A stretch of DNA of 64,000 nucleotides from Histoplasma ohiense (taxonomy: Eukaryota; Ascomycota; Eurotiomycetes; Onygenales; Ajellomycetaceae): the NCBI GenBank assembly GCA_017607445.1, contig JAEVHH010000003.1, positions 6,324,001-6,388,000 of the forward strand. Direction: 5' to 3'. The notes under the pieces were generated by a model that saw only the letters and a program-made list of their open reading frames with translations, did no database searches and had not been told where the DNA came from. Shown piece after piece: positions 36,685-49,267 of this stretch (positions within the stretch are counted from its first letter, which is position 1; the number at the start of each line of letters is the position of its first letter). The translations under genes and the position numbers were made by a program.

Positions 36685-36771
36685 TTATTTGGGTACCGGT
36701 GGAAGAGGACCCTTAGGAGGAGGCCCCGGGCAAGGAGGATATTGACTGGCGGAGGTTGTATAGGAAGGCAT
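36685..36771 (-). CDS. Possible small proline-rich protein (28 aa) or first exon
   Basis: ATG in a fair context (ctcacaATG) after a C/T-rich leader. It encodes MPSYTTSASQYPPCPG, then a PPPKGPLPP stretch, and stops after PVPK. One third of residues are Pro. A GT after the PLPP codons (gtaccc) could be a donor, so this may be the first exon of a longer gene whose remainder I could not find. Unknown function; weak evidence. Confidence 0.22.
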   Translation of the reverse strand: MPSYTTSASQYPPCPGPPPKGPLPPVPK

Positions 36772-39664
36772 TGTGAGAGTTGGAGGACGCTGTTGTGCAG
36801 GAGACAGACGCTTGAGGATGTTGGGGAATGTCGAGGGAACTTTAGATATATTCGAGGGTGATTATCTGTAAAGAAGATTAAGGTGTAATTATCAAGTTTG
36901 GACTCTCGAGGACCAAGAGGCGGTTATATAGTATATAATTAGTTTAAGGAGCGTGGGAGGGAAATAATAAAAATAGTCCGATTTTTATTTTTTATTCAGC
37001 AAAAAGACGGACGAAGAGAAGGAAGACGAGATATTTATGGCCGAGAAGAGCGAAAATCAAAGAAATAATACAAACGTCAGACAAGAATTAGGTACCCGGT
37101 ATTTTATATTGCTTTTTTCCCTGTTTTCTTTCTCTATTTCCTGCGCATTTCCTGAAATTTTCTGCCCTTGTTGAGCAATGATATTGACTCTGGGCCAAGA
37201 TCCCATTACTTTCAAATCGGTGTCACGCCCGTACACAGGATAATACGAGAGAGAGTATTTGGGCCTCTCCCCAACCTTTTTTGATTTTTACACCGCTACA
37301 GGGATGATTCATGATTCAAAAAAAGAAGAAAAAGAAAAAAAAGAGAGAGGTACGTTTTTCAGTGCGGCTTTGATTATTTATTATTTATTTATTTAACTAT
37401 TTCTTAATTAAGGCGGATGCTGATGAAGTACTACCATCTGATGAAGCTAAGCTGCATCCCAGAATCCTGCATCCCCTGTCAGTGTAACTCCCAGCAGCCA
37501 TGTGCAGGGCATTCGTACATGTCGAGTACACACACAGGAGATCAATTCAATCGGATTGAAGCCGTTCCATGTGAGAATATAACGCGCACATTTGCATCTC
37601 CACGTATTCATCACGCATACTATCTAATCATCAAATGCAAAACAAAATAGTGACCCGCATCCCCAGATTTGCTATCGGCTCTTTTATCCAACCTTTCCCA
37701 CGGTTGCGAGGTGGAAAGCGGTGCGGCTCATCCTCTGACATAGGGTTCGGATATCCAACCGCGACAAAGCATTTCATCAGATGTGTCATGAATGGTTTGC
37801 AATGGGTATCATCATGCATCCTGCTCCGAACATCTGCACACATTTATCAGCCATTTGCCTCATCCCTGTTTGTAGCCTGCGCTAGCGACCAACTATCTCT
37901 GCAGGCAGCGATGTGACTGTATTGGCCGATTTGCTCGCAAGGGCTGAATGCGCAGCATCAAGGCCTGCATGACCCAGAGTGCTGGGATCTTGGATCAGGG
38001 CTCTCAGGGATGGACGTCAGTGAGTCTGCAATTTTGCGTCGTGGTGGTTGTGGTGACACGATGCACAGGGTTTAATCCTGTCCTTGGCCCTCCCACAAAA
38101 CATGGAACAGCAAAAATTGATCGTGGGTGAAACGATTCTTGTTGATTGCAAAAGATTTTTTCCTTCTCATCCTTCGGGAAATTTCCCGGTTTTCTTTCTC
38201 TTTTTTTTTTCCCTTAAGTGGGCGTGAAGTTGAAGCAACGAGGAATAACAATTAAAATGAAGCTCCACTGTGGCGGTGGCCTTTCTCCCTCCAGGATTCT
38301 CTCCGCCATCTCCATCGTTGCCCAGCAAGATCGTGATCGTCCTCTTTGTGTCGCCAAACCACACCATCCGCGCCGCACGCCATGCGCCCTGCCAGAGGCT
38401 GAAACCTAGCGTATGGTGTCAACTCGAAACACCCAAACCCAACTCGGTTATTTACAACACTAGTAATCTGTCTGACTCTACGGAGTACCAGTAGCGAAAG
38501 TGGAAGGTTGTCCTGATTTCACCAAAGATCACGGTCCAAAGAATCGAGCTAGTTCTGCCACGAGCTGAAATTTTCCGGATGAGCCGCACTGGACCAGCGA
38601 ACATCTCAACGACGCTAGCGAGGCACTGAGTCTTCACTGAAGCCAAGAGCGCTGAGATAAAAGTACCTGTGTGTCCGATTTCTTTGAAAGAGAAAAACTG
38701 GCGAAAATCTGTTACCTTGTGATCTAGAATCCCCACTCAATGAGCCTCCCGTTCTCTGTTTTTCACCGTGAGGAGGCCAAGGGCTTCAGAACAAACAGCA
38801 CTCCAATTATTTACATTCAACATTTAATTTTGTCTACGTCGTATCTTGAACAATCATCTTGTGTTAAAAGCGGTCTGACTGGCTGACCCGAATTCCCACA
38901 AATAATAGTTATCATACGCTCACTAGCTGCAATATCCTGATATCAAAATTTACGTTTCCTATTTTGGGGGAAGATTGCTTTTCTTCGGCATATTTTGCTG
39001 TATCACTTTGCAAAATATACCCTTCCATCCAAAATCGATCGAATGCATGGTGCAAACAAATCTATAAATGGATTGATATGCGAGCTTTTGCGGGAGAGCA
39101 TAAAACGAACAGAGACTCATGAGTGTGTTATTATGGCACAATGGAAGCAATACCTTGCACGGAAAAAAATCGAGGCAAGATAAACAGGAACGAGAAATTA
39201 AACATGCTCTCCCGTTAAGATTGCGGGCGACTGACACTCCGTGGCAGGAAAATACTCCTGCAGATTACCTTAGCCTCCAGCTCATTGCGGCGGTACGTAG
39301 ATCCCTTGATGCCGAGAATGGGCCGTATAGAAATCTTTTCTTTCATTCATTTCTTTTTCCCTTCTCCTCCCTTCCTTTTCTTTGTTTTCCAAAAAGCAAA
39401 CTGCCCTGGCCATGAAACCCCAAAGCCAAAGGTCAACGTGCATTGAATCTGGGAATAAATATTGGCGCCGGGCTGGGCAAAATGATGGTCTTAGTCTGTG
39501 TGGACCTTGCAGCTGGCGTATGTCGCCCTGAGTAACACACTTGATAGAATGAATATCTGATATTGTTCCAATCTTTCATCTGGGGTCGTTTGTTTCCCTA
39601 AGCTCGGTAAATCATGAAGCTGAACAAGTGTGCACCCTACGACAGCTACTGTACAACCGAGGGC

Positions 39665-39665
<1 letters not shown>

Positions 39666-39747
<82 letters not shown>
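39666..39747. repeat. (ATT)n microsatellite, about 27 units
   Basis: Perfect uninterrupted ATT run of about 82 bases. It creates long poly-Asn and poly-Tyr open frames that are not genes. Confidence 0.97.
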
Positions 39748-42700
39748 GTACGAGCCGCATCATCAAGAAATATTTTGAAGACCGAATTCAGCTATAATAT
39801 CATCATAAAATCAATGCAAGCCTCCATGCATGGATCTGCAACTCCCTGCCGTGAATCCCCATCTACCTTATTCCCTACATGGCCCAACCGTGGTTTACAA
39901 GTCCTAACCTTGATTCGAGAAAGGTTCCATGCATCTAATTTGCTCCTGCCGCTCTTCCTCTATATTTAGAGGCGCCGAGATATCTGGTTGAACAAAAAAT
40001 CGGTCAGCGGGTAAAAGTCGCCGACCAGCCATATCTACATTATGGAAATTGTCTTCGTCAGGTAAGCTCAATGAACCGTGAATGATGTCCGTGAACGTCA
40101 GCTAGCATTCTAGAATGTTTCTAGCTCCGAGAACCACCAGTCCGCTCCATCGATCCCTATCCCCTAGACTCAAAATTCATTATCTTGAATTGTAGCACAA
40201 GACTCGAAAGACAAAACAACGACGCTTACGTGCATTACCTCCCCCATGGAGACTTAATGTCGCGTTCTAATAGCCATGCAGGTACTGGATGGCGTTTAGC
40301 CGTGTGACTGGAAACAGCGGGGACACAACATAAACCAAGCTTCAATAATGAGCGTAAAGTTGAAGGGAGAAAATCATTCACCTGGTGGCTAAAACTTAAA
40401 AGTTCAATTCCTGGCATGCTAAACTTAGTTTCGGAGCAAAATCTGACGCTGATATTGCTATAAACTTACAGAGTTACATGAAATAATCTCGCTACATCGA
40501 AAAAGCCATTCGTTAAAGATAAAATGCTCCATTCTGACGCTGGCAATACGACTATTAATGATAAATTTATGTTCCGTTTCTTGACTCTACACACATTTTA
40601 GATGCAAGGCATGATTCTAAAAGCAGGGGATGTCCCTGCGTTCCAATTTCTGAACGTCTTATTGTTAAGACGTGACCATTTGTTCGTCTTGCTGAAGGCG
40701 CTACGATGAGCTTGGTTGCTTTGAAGAATTCTATTCTTCCTCCAGTTGTGTCCAGTTATTTCGTCCACAGCGGCCAGGTTTCCAATGTAATGGAGCAGAT
40801 CCAAAGTGATTACCTCTCAAAAACCTGACATGAGAGAGTGGTTTTACGCGGATTCGGTATATGTTCCAGGAGTTGAAGGAATTCCTCTTCCTCAGGGCCG
40901 AGACTCCTTACATTTTTTTTTTGTTCCTCCCTCGAGTCACAGGTTTAGGCTGTTTAAGGTGATTCGTGATTTTTCACCTTTGACTTCGCAATGGACCCCA
41001 GTCAGATTAACATACAAACCGCGAATATAACTAAACGAGATTGGCTAGATGTTAAAGAAATATCAGAGATGGCGGGGAGAGTGTATTTCAAGCAACGTAC
41101 ACACTTCATAATCTCGAGTCATAAGTTAATCAAGACGCCGCTAGAATATAAATGAGAATTGACAAATGCTCTAACCACTTCATCCTTCCTGTATAGTCTA
41201 GGGCACAATCTCTTTCTCCCAGAATACCTGAACTTCTATATCCTGCAGCTTCTGAGAGTATTCCGCTTGCCATTTTCACGGCCACATAGCCTCCAACAAA
41301 TGGCTGTTATTTTCTCCGACCTAACTATGCGGCTTAGGCAGCCTTACCACTTTTTCACCCTTCTTACAAAACATTAGCGGACCATGTACGGCGTTGCAAG
41401 GTGGGCAATTTTGGACAAGTGGTATCTGGCGATGGAATTCAGCCAGCCGAGTTCATCTTCGATATTCACAATTACGATAGGGGTCGGAAGACTAGATAGA
41501 GAAACTCCCTAATACGCCGTTGACAAGGCAGTTCTCGACATTGCGGCGCATGCGTGGAACTTTATAACCGACTTTGACTGGGGACTCAAAGATGCTTGCG
41601 TTCAAAAATGACCTGCCATGAACACTACCAGAGCTGAAATATGGAAGCATTCATTTTCTTTCTCTTTGATTTCTCGATATTTGCTCCACAGAAGTTGAGC
41701 TTTGTTCTTTAGCAGCATTCAAACCAATTCCCGCTCCCTGAACATCTAAGCAGCTGTGATGGAAGGATGAGCTGTGTTGCACATATCTCAGTAGTATTTT
41801 TTCTGCTAACACACCAACCAAATTCATGGAGCACTCCACCTTTGCTTTCCTACAGTCTAGGTAGGGGTTGTCCAATAGGTTTCAGTTACTGAGAATTTCG
41901 TGGACAATATACTAATCACAAGGATAGCAGCGAGAGTTGTTATGAGCTGTAGTTATAAACTCATCACACAATTCTGGGATGCAGTTTATGAGATCATATT
42001 GACCACCAATTTGTGAAGGCGGCCTTGGTTCTCTGATTATTTTTATAATTAAGCCGCTGAAAGTCTGAATTGCTCTTAAAACAATTCATTGAAACGTATA
42101 TCTATTGCCTCTTCTTGTGTCCCTATTTATTCCTGGATTCGCTGGGTGTGACTGTCCCTATTGGCTTTTCACTGCCTATTCAAGACTTCGTCCTTACGCT
42201 GAGATAGCTGGTAGTCTTTTTCTTGCTTACAACAGCCCTCACACACGGATTTGTCCATATACAGAGTGCAGAATCGGTGCTCCGTGTTTCGTGCAAAATT
42301 GGACGTCTAAATAAGGTCCGACTTGATATAAGCTTGAGAAATATCACGAGGTATGTCATCCCATTTCTTGATATAACTATACCAATGTGATGTTGTTTGT
42401 AAAAATTCTATGTTTCTGGAGGGTTGTCAGTTTCGGAAAGCACTGTAGAGTAGCTGTCTCGATGTCTTGTTTCAATATCTCCCAGCCCAATATCCGAGGA
42501 TATAATGGTAGCAGTGGATGAAGACACTATTTGGCCTCCGCAATGCTCAAACTAAACAAAGAGCGAGTCATAATATATAAAAGATAGCCAGGCCCTCAGC
42601 GTACGTCATTCAGAAAAGTGGACATGCCCATTGAACGAAGCCCGAAATCAACAGGAAATATCACCACCCATGTTCCATTTTTCCTTCCGATGTTAAGTGC

Positions 42701-43886
42701 CTCTATAGAGACTCTTCACAGGCCCAGGTCCGGGGGAGATATACCTTGTAGGTAATCACGGGGAGATTATACGGAGGATTCTCGAAGTCAGCTACGCGCA
42801 TTTGAGGGCGGGATGTTTGAGATTTTTATTGTAAAAGGCAGGGGTGAAATACACGGATGAAAAATTGGCGCAGCATCGGCAATGGATCTCTTAATGACCA
42901 AAAATGCCAGGGGGCTGATAGCATACACATACAAAACTCTAAAATGATTTCAAAGAGGAAAGAAATAAATACATGAACTTTCCCTGTACCTGTATCTGTC
43001 ATGTACGAATACAAGAATCAAAGGGAAAAGCCAGCATCCAACATTCTCGACAAAAACAGCATGCAGAGTTATTTCAAGGGCGTGAAGCTCCCGGGTTGTT
43101 GGCGAAAATCCGCATCTGCCACAGACCAGGGAGTTCCTTGATTTAAGTTGAATCACATAACACGCTGAAAACATGAGGGCTGGAGTTTCGGTTGATGGAT
43201 GGTGTGCGGATCAATGGAAGAAACAAAAATAGGACTCAGGTCGCGCAAATTGATATATTATATGTATGACATAAATGTAGGAGCGTCTGGGGTATGCCGC
43301 AGATGAATCTCATACAACACGATGCATCGATTGAAAGGCTGAATCCAGAGTTTCAGTCCAACAAAAGTATGGGAGAGGTATGAAAACAACTCACTCCCGG
43401 GGATGATCCAAAGAAAGAAGTAAGATGGCCTTGTATAAAGTGGAATGCGAGGCCTGGAGGGGCACCTCTCGTCAACTCGGCTCGGTACATGCATATGTAA
43501 GGAATCGACAATCCATTCTGTGCATGGAGAACCTCAGTATGGCGTCATAACTATATCTATTGTTTGCGCATCCTGCAATTTCGAGCATGTCGATGTCACA
43601 TAAGTCACACAACGCCTCGATTTTGAAATTTAACCCAAAGACCGGCACATCAAACTTGAATGAGGCAGCCCGGGTGGGAGGTGAAGGTATTGAATGATGC
43701 GGACCAATGCTTTATGCCTTGCCACAATGAACACGTAGCCAGCTAGGGATGCCCTAAACTGCGTGCGGTTTTTCAGCTACTACCTTCACACCGAATGACT
43801 TTCACACATGACTCGTTAGTTGAGCCTCGGAGGACCCGGGTTATGACGGTACAAAACGTAGCTGATGAATGAAGCTACATCTGGGC

Positions 43887-44748
43887 TTAACCCTCTTCAA
43901 ATTCCTGAGGGGCCTGTGTGGAGATCCATTCTTCCATCAATGCTTGCCCAACTGGTACTGTATCGGGTTTTGACCTCGCTCTATCGCCCTTCCGGGCGAC
44001 GAGAAGACACAATATCCTTTCCCCTATTATGAACCCTTTATAGCTGGTGGTTAAGCGTGGTTTCTTGTCTTGGGGTTCCAGAGTGGGTTCGACCTGGGGC
44101 TTTTTTCGCTTCGTGACATGCGTGTCCTCACCATCGTTATCGGTTTCCGCATTAGAATCACTTTCTGTACAATCCCTTCGTCTTCTTCGCCGTCGGCTTG
44201 TTGATGACTGGATGCCTTCATCAGCTGCAGGGACATCCTGCAAGTTGATCGGGGTTTCCTCGTCGCTCTCTGGTAAAATAGTCGATATCGTCAAAGAGTC
44301 ATCGGTAATGGGGATCGGAGAGTCATCAGTTCCAGTTAATTTCCTTGAGTTACTTTGTATTTTGGGCGGCTGATCGTCGAAAGACTTTAGTTTTGTAATA
44401 ATTGAGTGGGTGGTGCCTCCCGCACGAAGGAAAATAGAAACCTCAAAATCATCTATTCCGACGTGTTAGCCATACAGTAGTTCCAAGAAGTCTCATTAGT
44501 GAAGTAAACTAGATAATAATACCCTCTGAAATGACGTCTTTTACGGGTTTCGACTTCTTTGTGCGATCTCGTTCAGTTTCCTCTCGCAGCTTCGGAAGGA
44601 CTAAGGGCTGTATGCTCTTGAATACACGGGGTAGAGCTGGGTCGCGGGTATCAAGCAACCAGCGTGAATCGACCGGATTCTCAAGATATATTCTGCATTC
44701 AAGCACTGAGTATTTGCTGACGCGAAGGTAGCGTCTGATTGGAGGCAT
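43887..44748 (-). CDS. Uncharacterised conserved fungal protein with basic/acidic tail
   Basis: Exons 44748-44523 and 44452-43887 join in phase (intron 70 nt; GAG-G|gtatta, ggctaac branch, gaatag|AT) to give 263 aa. The N-terminal part, MPPIRRYLRVSKYSVLECRI and the SRWLLDTRDPALPRVFKSI block, followed by LPKLREE and EDDFEVSIFL, matches a family I have seen only as hypothetical proteins in Eurotiomycetes. Function unknown. After residue 110 the sequence is Ser/Asp/Glu-rich, with an Arg cluster (SRRRRRRRD) and a KRKK patch that could be nuclear localisation signals. It ends with a short conserved-looking LTTSYKGFIIGERILCLLV and WISTQAPQEFEEG. A nuclear role is inference. Confidence 0.7.
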
Positions 44749-45290
44749 CGTGAAAAGGCTCGTTGAAAGTGAAGGAGATGAGAAGCATCAATCTAGTCGA
44801 CACGGCTCCTATGCTGGAATGCTTTCCTTCTTCCTCACCCGCAGCTCAATCTCGGCTCGATTCATTCATCCATTAAGCAGCTAATCAGTTAGTTGACTTA
44901 AACTACTGCGTAGTTCATTCAACTAACTAACACTGGATCACTTTGTACAGTACCATTGCAGTAATGCAGCAAAATGAACGTGCATCAAACATATGTTTGT
45001 CTTGTTTGTCTTACAAAGTCACTACTATGTACGCGAATTTTTGCCCAGGAATTTTGCCATGGTCCAACTTTGTCAATTAGGAGTGCAGCTCCCTACAGTT
45101 GACTATAATTAATACAGTATTCCCTCAACGCCATCCCAACCTTTTCGTTTTCGTGAATTTACTACCTCCTCAACGTGTTCTTGTCTATAGGTTTGCCAGG
45201 TCCTTCACACTCGATTTGTGAAAGGATGTTTACCGTTGATTCTCCATCATTCAATGTTCCATCCTGGAACTCCTCCGGCCTCCGTGACCA
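44749..45290. other. Intergenic, with inverted repeat
   Basis: 5' flank of the 263-aa gene. An imperfect hairpin (GTTAGTTGA near 44891-44899 and TCAACTAAC near 44919-44927) is seen. No gene. Confidence 0.45.
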
Positions 45291-46480
45291 CTATACTGTG
45301 TGACTCATGCGAATGAAAATTGGACAGAGATAAGTCAAACCCATTGGATTCCCTGCCAGGCGTGCGTGTCTGTGCTTCGGCCATGCTTCCCCTCCTGTGT
45401 ACGACGGCCGACGCCGAGGGTTGTTGGATCGTTTGAGAAAAGTATAGAGAGATCCGTATGAGGAAAAGCAGGATGTCATCACTGCTATACTGCTTTCGAT
45501 CATGGCCCAAAATACCTTCCAGCTAACAGGAGGATGGACACCAGGCAAGTTGAGAGATATAATTCTGATGAGGGAGGTTGCAACAATGATGAGTCCCAAC
45601 GAGAACAGGCATATAATGCCTAACTTCTGAGTCCAGGGTAGTCGGGATTTTGCAATGAACGAGATTGGAAGCGCCATAACTGGGGTTTTTGACGGGGAAT
45701 TAGCCGTTATTTTCGAAGAAAGTGTTTAAAGGAAATAGTGAGAAATTGTTAATGGCTGTTCGGATAAAGAAAAATGGTAGTTTACTCATAAAATCAGTCA
45801 CGATGTCAAGAGCCGCCCCAGTCTTCAAAGTAATATTATTACGCCGTATGTCATCTGAGTCCGCGCAGGGACCTTTTTCCAGTTAGCGACTGGGTTCATA
45901 AACTCGATACATATAGTTTTGTGAAATCTCTGTACCTAAGTAGAACTTGGCACAAGTCGCTGGTTCAAGTGATAAACTGGTTAAGCCCAATACAACGGTG
46001 GTAATAGTAACAACCCAACAAGGTCTCCGAAAGCCGGGAGTATTTTTCAAATATCCTCCACATCAAAGCCAAAAAGCTCGCCTTAATTGCGTAAATGATG
46101 CAGTTATAAAGCACATCGGCCGTGAATGATAATTTCAACATTGCGTTAAAGTGATGATGCCATCGAGGTGATTCGACAACAAGTGTCTCATATGCCTCAA
46201 TATGATGAATGCAATATAGGGCAACGATATCTATGGCCAAGAGGAATGCGTATCCGAAGGTCGCGAACGTGTCTTCCCAGAATAGTCGACGAACAAACCG
46301 CAACCGAAACCCCAAACGAATTGTCATGAGAACCGTACATATTGCAAAGAAGGGCCATTCCGCAAGCTAGAGTTAGAAAGAGAAGTTAGAAAGATTGAAA
46401 GCAAATCGACAGAGAGAGTTGTTATCGCTTGCCACCAGTGTTCTTTTGGACAAGCCCCCAGCACCAGTGACCCTTGCCAT
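45291..46480 (-). pseudogene. Fungal rhodopsin-domain (PTH11-like region) membrane protein with +1 frameshift
   Basis: Seven-helix protein of the fungal rhodopsin-domain/DUF family, widely expanded in filamentous fungi and of mostly unknown ligand. Recognisable exons: 46366-45936, 45872-45786 and 45679-45291, with in-phase introns between the last three. Family-like pieces include LFWEDTFATFGYAFLLA, a middle LKLSFTADVLYNCIIYAIKA, then TPGFRRPCWVV, ALDIVTDFM|IMALPIS and KLGIICLFSLGLII. Exon 46366-45936 is 431 bases, one more than phase requires. The frame of ...MWRIFE must shift to that of NTPGFRRP inside a run of five T (46043-46047, A on the gene strand). The first exon is uncertain: a possible ATG is at 46478-46480 with donor before gtggca. 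One extra A in a homopolymer could be a true null mutation or a sequencing error. Confidence 0.6.
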
Positions 46481-46705
46481 TCTGCCTGATACTTCTCAAG
46501 CATTGGCTTCCATGAAGTCGAGATCGCCCCTGGCAACTTCAGGCGCACAGAGACAGTATCAGGGGCATCCTTTGTTTCGCCCGTAGGAGAGAATTTGTCT
46601 TCCCATCCGGGAAAGTAATTAGATGAGGATGTTAAGAGGACATGGAAATTTCAGGGGATTGCCGTGGACTCAGTACAGATGGCGCTGTAAAAAGTTTTGA
46701 CTGAC

Positions 46706-46904
46706 ACTAAGAATTTAAACTGAAATACTCATACCAGCATCAAGTACGGAGTAATGCTGTTCAATCTATCCGTACTCCGTACCTTTCGAGGGGTTTCAGG
46801 GGTCGTCAATGCCTGTGGCTTGCCCACTAGCTCACTAAACATTGGTCGATGGCAAAAGCGAAGACCTTTCCACTAGTAATGAGATTTCAGTTTAAATTCT
46901 TAGT
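46706..46904. mobile_element. MITE-like element with 21-bp terminal inverted repeats
   Basis: ACTAAGAATTTAAACTGAAAT at 46706-46726 is perfectly complementary to 46884-46904, giving a 199-bp unit. The arms can be extended inward with one gap (ACTCATA / CTCATTA). Inside, GTACGGAGTA at about 46744 and TACTCCGTAC at about 46773 form a second inverted pair. No coding capacity. A target-site duplication is not evident to me. Confidence 0.6.
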
Positions 46905-47400
46905 ATGAGCCAAAATTTTTACATGGGCCTCTGCACCGAGGATGAAATACGCCCAGACATTGAGGCCTCATATGAGACGGACGCGGGAACTACTTTTGGT
47001 GGAGTTAGGACACCCGTGTCCATGGACCATGGCCATGGTCTGGCCAAAATCCGCCACTCTGGTCGGTGCCCATGCATTTCAAGACAAATGTGGATATTTT
47101 GAACTTTAGTTAATCAGATTTGCTTGGTTTTTGGTGAGAGTTATATGAAAAGTTATCTGGTTTTGCCTGAAGGACACAAATGTTACTCTGGAAATGATAA
47201 ACATGACGGCCAATTTATTTCTCCTTGATCAATCGGCCTAGTGTGGCTCCTCAAAGAATTCGTTGTCGCAGTGAGGGCCTGATCATATTGGACTTGGCTA
47301 CGTCAGTACTCAGACAAACTGGCAATTGGTCTTTGTGTGGACAAGGCAAATAACTTCATATCTGCGAAAAATCATTCTTCGAATCGAGTCCTCATCATCA

Positions 47401-47735
47401 TTAGTAGTTGTTTTGGGGGATCGCTGTCAAGAGCTATCATTGCTCCTCAGTCCGCTTCTCGACGGAATCCTTCAAAATTTAATAGATACTTAACAGACCA
47501 CTCATATTCATCGATGGGCGGGAATCGTCGAGATTACAAAGTTAAATGCATGTTCATCGTGAACGTTTGGGCTATAAAGCCCCCGAAGAAGGATTTGGGC
47601 TATGGACCGCTGTTCCTGGCTGTCATATCGTTGGAGAGATTGGATTGGGTGGTTCGTCCCCTCGATATCACAATGGCGCTGGTGGTGGTTGAGTGCTTTT
47701 GCTTCAGTGGCCCAATCAATACCTGTATCGCTACA
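47401..47735. repeat. Diverged dispersed repeat, copy 2
   Basis: Matches 11558-11660 in two blocks (47401-47421 and 47635-47735) separated by about 215 bases that copy 1 lacks. Shared strings include TTGGATTGGGTG, GGCGCTGGTGGTG and GTGGC-CAAT. Substitutions are mainly C/T and G/A. Confidence 0.6.
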
Positions 47736-48679
47736 CTCCACCTCGCTTGGCCGACGAGCAAACTGTTGAGAGGTTGAGAATTATTTCCATAGTCTAATAG
47801 AGATGGGCAGAGACTGGCCATTTTGTTCGATCTCATAGTCTCTCACTCAAGAGACCACACGAAAAATATGTAAATCTCATTGCATACCTCACATCGGCAG
47901 GGCCTGGAGTTTAAGCAAAAAAAAATATATGGGTTCATTTTCCCAAGATTTCAGCAGCGGAATCGCAGAAGGGAAGAGATATTTGTCTAGCATGCGCGAG
48001 ATGCCTTTGAATACAGCCATGAATATAAATAGGAGGAACGCATTATGAGTTAACATCCATTTACTTTTCAATCCTAAATAGCCAACTAGGATGCTCATTA
48101 TGGCCATCGTGCTACATAATGCTTTGGCTCTGCACGAACGGCGGGACAGATGGAATTGTCCTAAACTGGGAACGATTGAAGTACTGGACAGGAGAAATGA
48201 AGAAAAGAAAAGAGTAGACACAAGTAAAAGAGGACAGGTGTCCAGCTTTCTAAGTGTGGTGAAATTAAATTTCAAGGGCCTGGGTCAATGTCTATTGGCT
48301 CCCACATTCGCTTTACATTCACAGATAGATGTTATATATCTAGGTTAGGTCTGGAGATATATAGTTTTAATACTACCTACCTGCCTGCCGCCTACGTACG
48401 ATAAGAAGATCTGGTAATTTACAGATTGCTCTCTGCCTCCACACCAGCCATAATGAAGATATAAATAAATACCACTATTCATGCTCTTAATATTCAAGGA
48501 TTCTTGCAGATAATATCTAACTTCGAAAGATTTTTTAATATATTATGAAATATATCAATGATTTAACTTGATGTTTTGAAATTTTTTTTAAAAGATAATT
48601 ATGTTCAAAAGTCACAAGTGAGTGACATTTTCAATGAAATACTTATATATGTTGTATAAACTAGAGATATGATAGAAAA

Positions 48680-48682
<3 letters not shown>

Positions 48683-48714
<32 letters not shown>
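48683..48714. repeat. (AG)n microsatellite
   Basis: Sixteen perfect AG units inside an AT-rich, gene-free stretch. Confidence 0.95.
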
Positions 48715-48716
<2 letters not shown>

Positions 48717-49267
48717 GATATATTCGTGTTAAATTGATATGATTATATTAGTTTTTTTCTTGGATAACTCTGTGAAAGCCCTGGAGCTTAAGTTACTATG
48801 AATAATTCTATAAGCCGATTGGTTTAGATGTTCAACAAACTTGACAGAAGTTGTTGGTAGCTTATTGGAACCTTGGAACCTTGGAAGGCAGACCATATCA
48901 CGTGGACCATATGAACAAATCGACTACCTCATTTGTCTTATTAGCAACATCCATCCTCTATCGATAGAGCCGTGCTGTTCACTCTCAGGCTGGTGAACAG
49001 TGTCAGAATCACTCCCAACGATTTCAGAGCTTCTCCAGCTCCTTACCAGGTGCATACCTGAGTATATACGTTTATATTTGTTGGATAGCAAAATCAAATT
49101 GGTTCGCGGAAATAGGTACGCCATAACCTGTGCGCAACAAACTCAACGCAAACCTAGCCATATATGAGGGTGTCTGGCGCGTGGGACTGTGAAGGAACAG
49201 GAGGGAGGAAAGGAACTATAACAAGGGAGCTTGTCAAAGGAAGGAAATAAAAGGAGAAAAACAAACT

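Larger units (their letters stand above)
33919..43886. other. Ten-kilobase gene-poor region
   Basis: Apart from the repeats and the one small candidate frame listed separately, I see no supportable gene. The region contains A/T runs (for example 34722-34738), low-complexity A-rich sequence near 36350-36405 and pyrimidine-rich tracts. Genes with many tiny exons or non-coding RNAs cannot be excluded by eye. Confidence 0.4.
46481..49267. other. Gene-poor stretch with repeat relics
   Basis: Contains the MITE-like element, repeat copy 2 and a dinucleotide run (listed). AT-rich sequence lies at about 48480-48760. Open frames (for example 47889-48275 on the minus strand) carry hydrophobic stretches but no recognisable family. 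No supportable gene. Confidence 0.4.

Noticed and set aside
39628..39766. Open frames with long poly-Asn and poly-Tyr
   Set aside because: They are produced by the ATT microsatellite in several frames; no flanking coding signature.
47889..48275. 128-codon minus-strand frame with hydrophobic stretches
   Set aside because: It lacks an ATG at its start, has no recognised family and lies in repeat-bearing DNA.
48922..49124. 66-codon frame divergent from SAM37
   Set aside because: No signature and no evidence beyond its length; probably chance.
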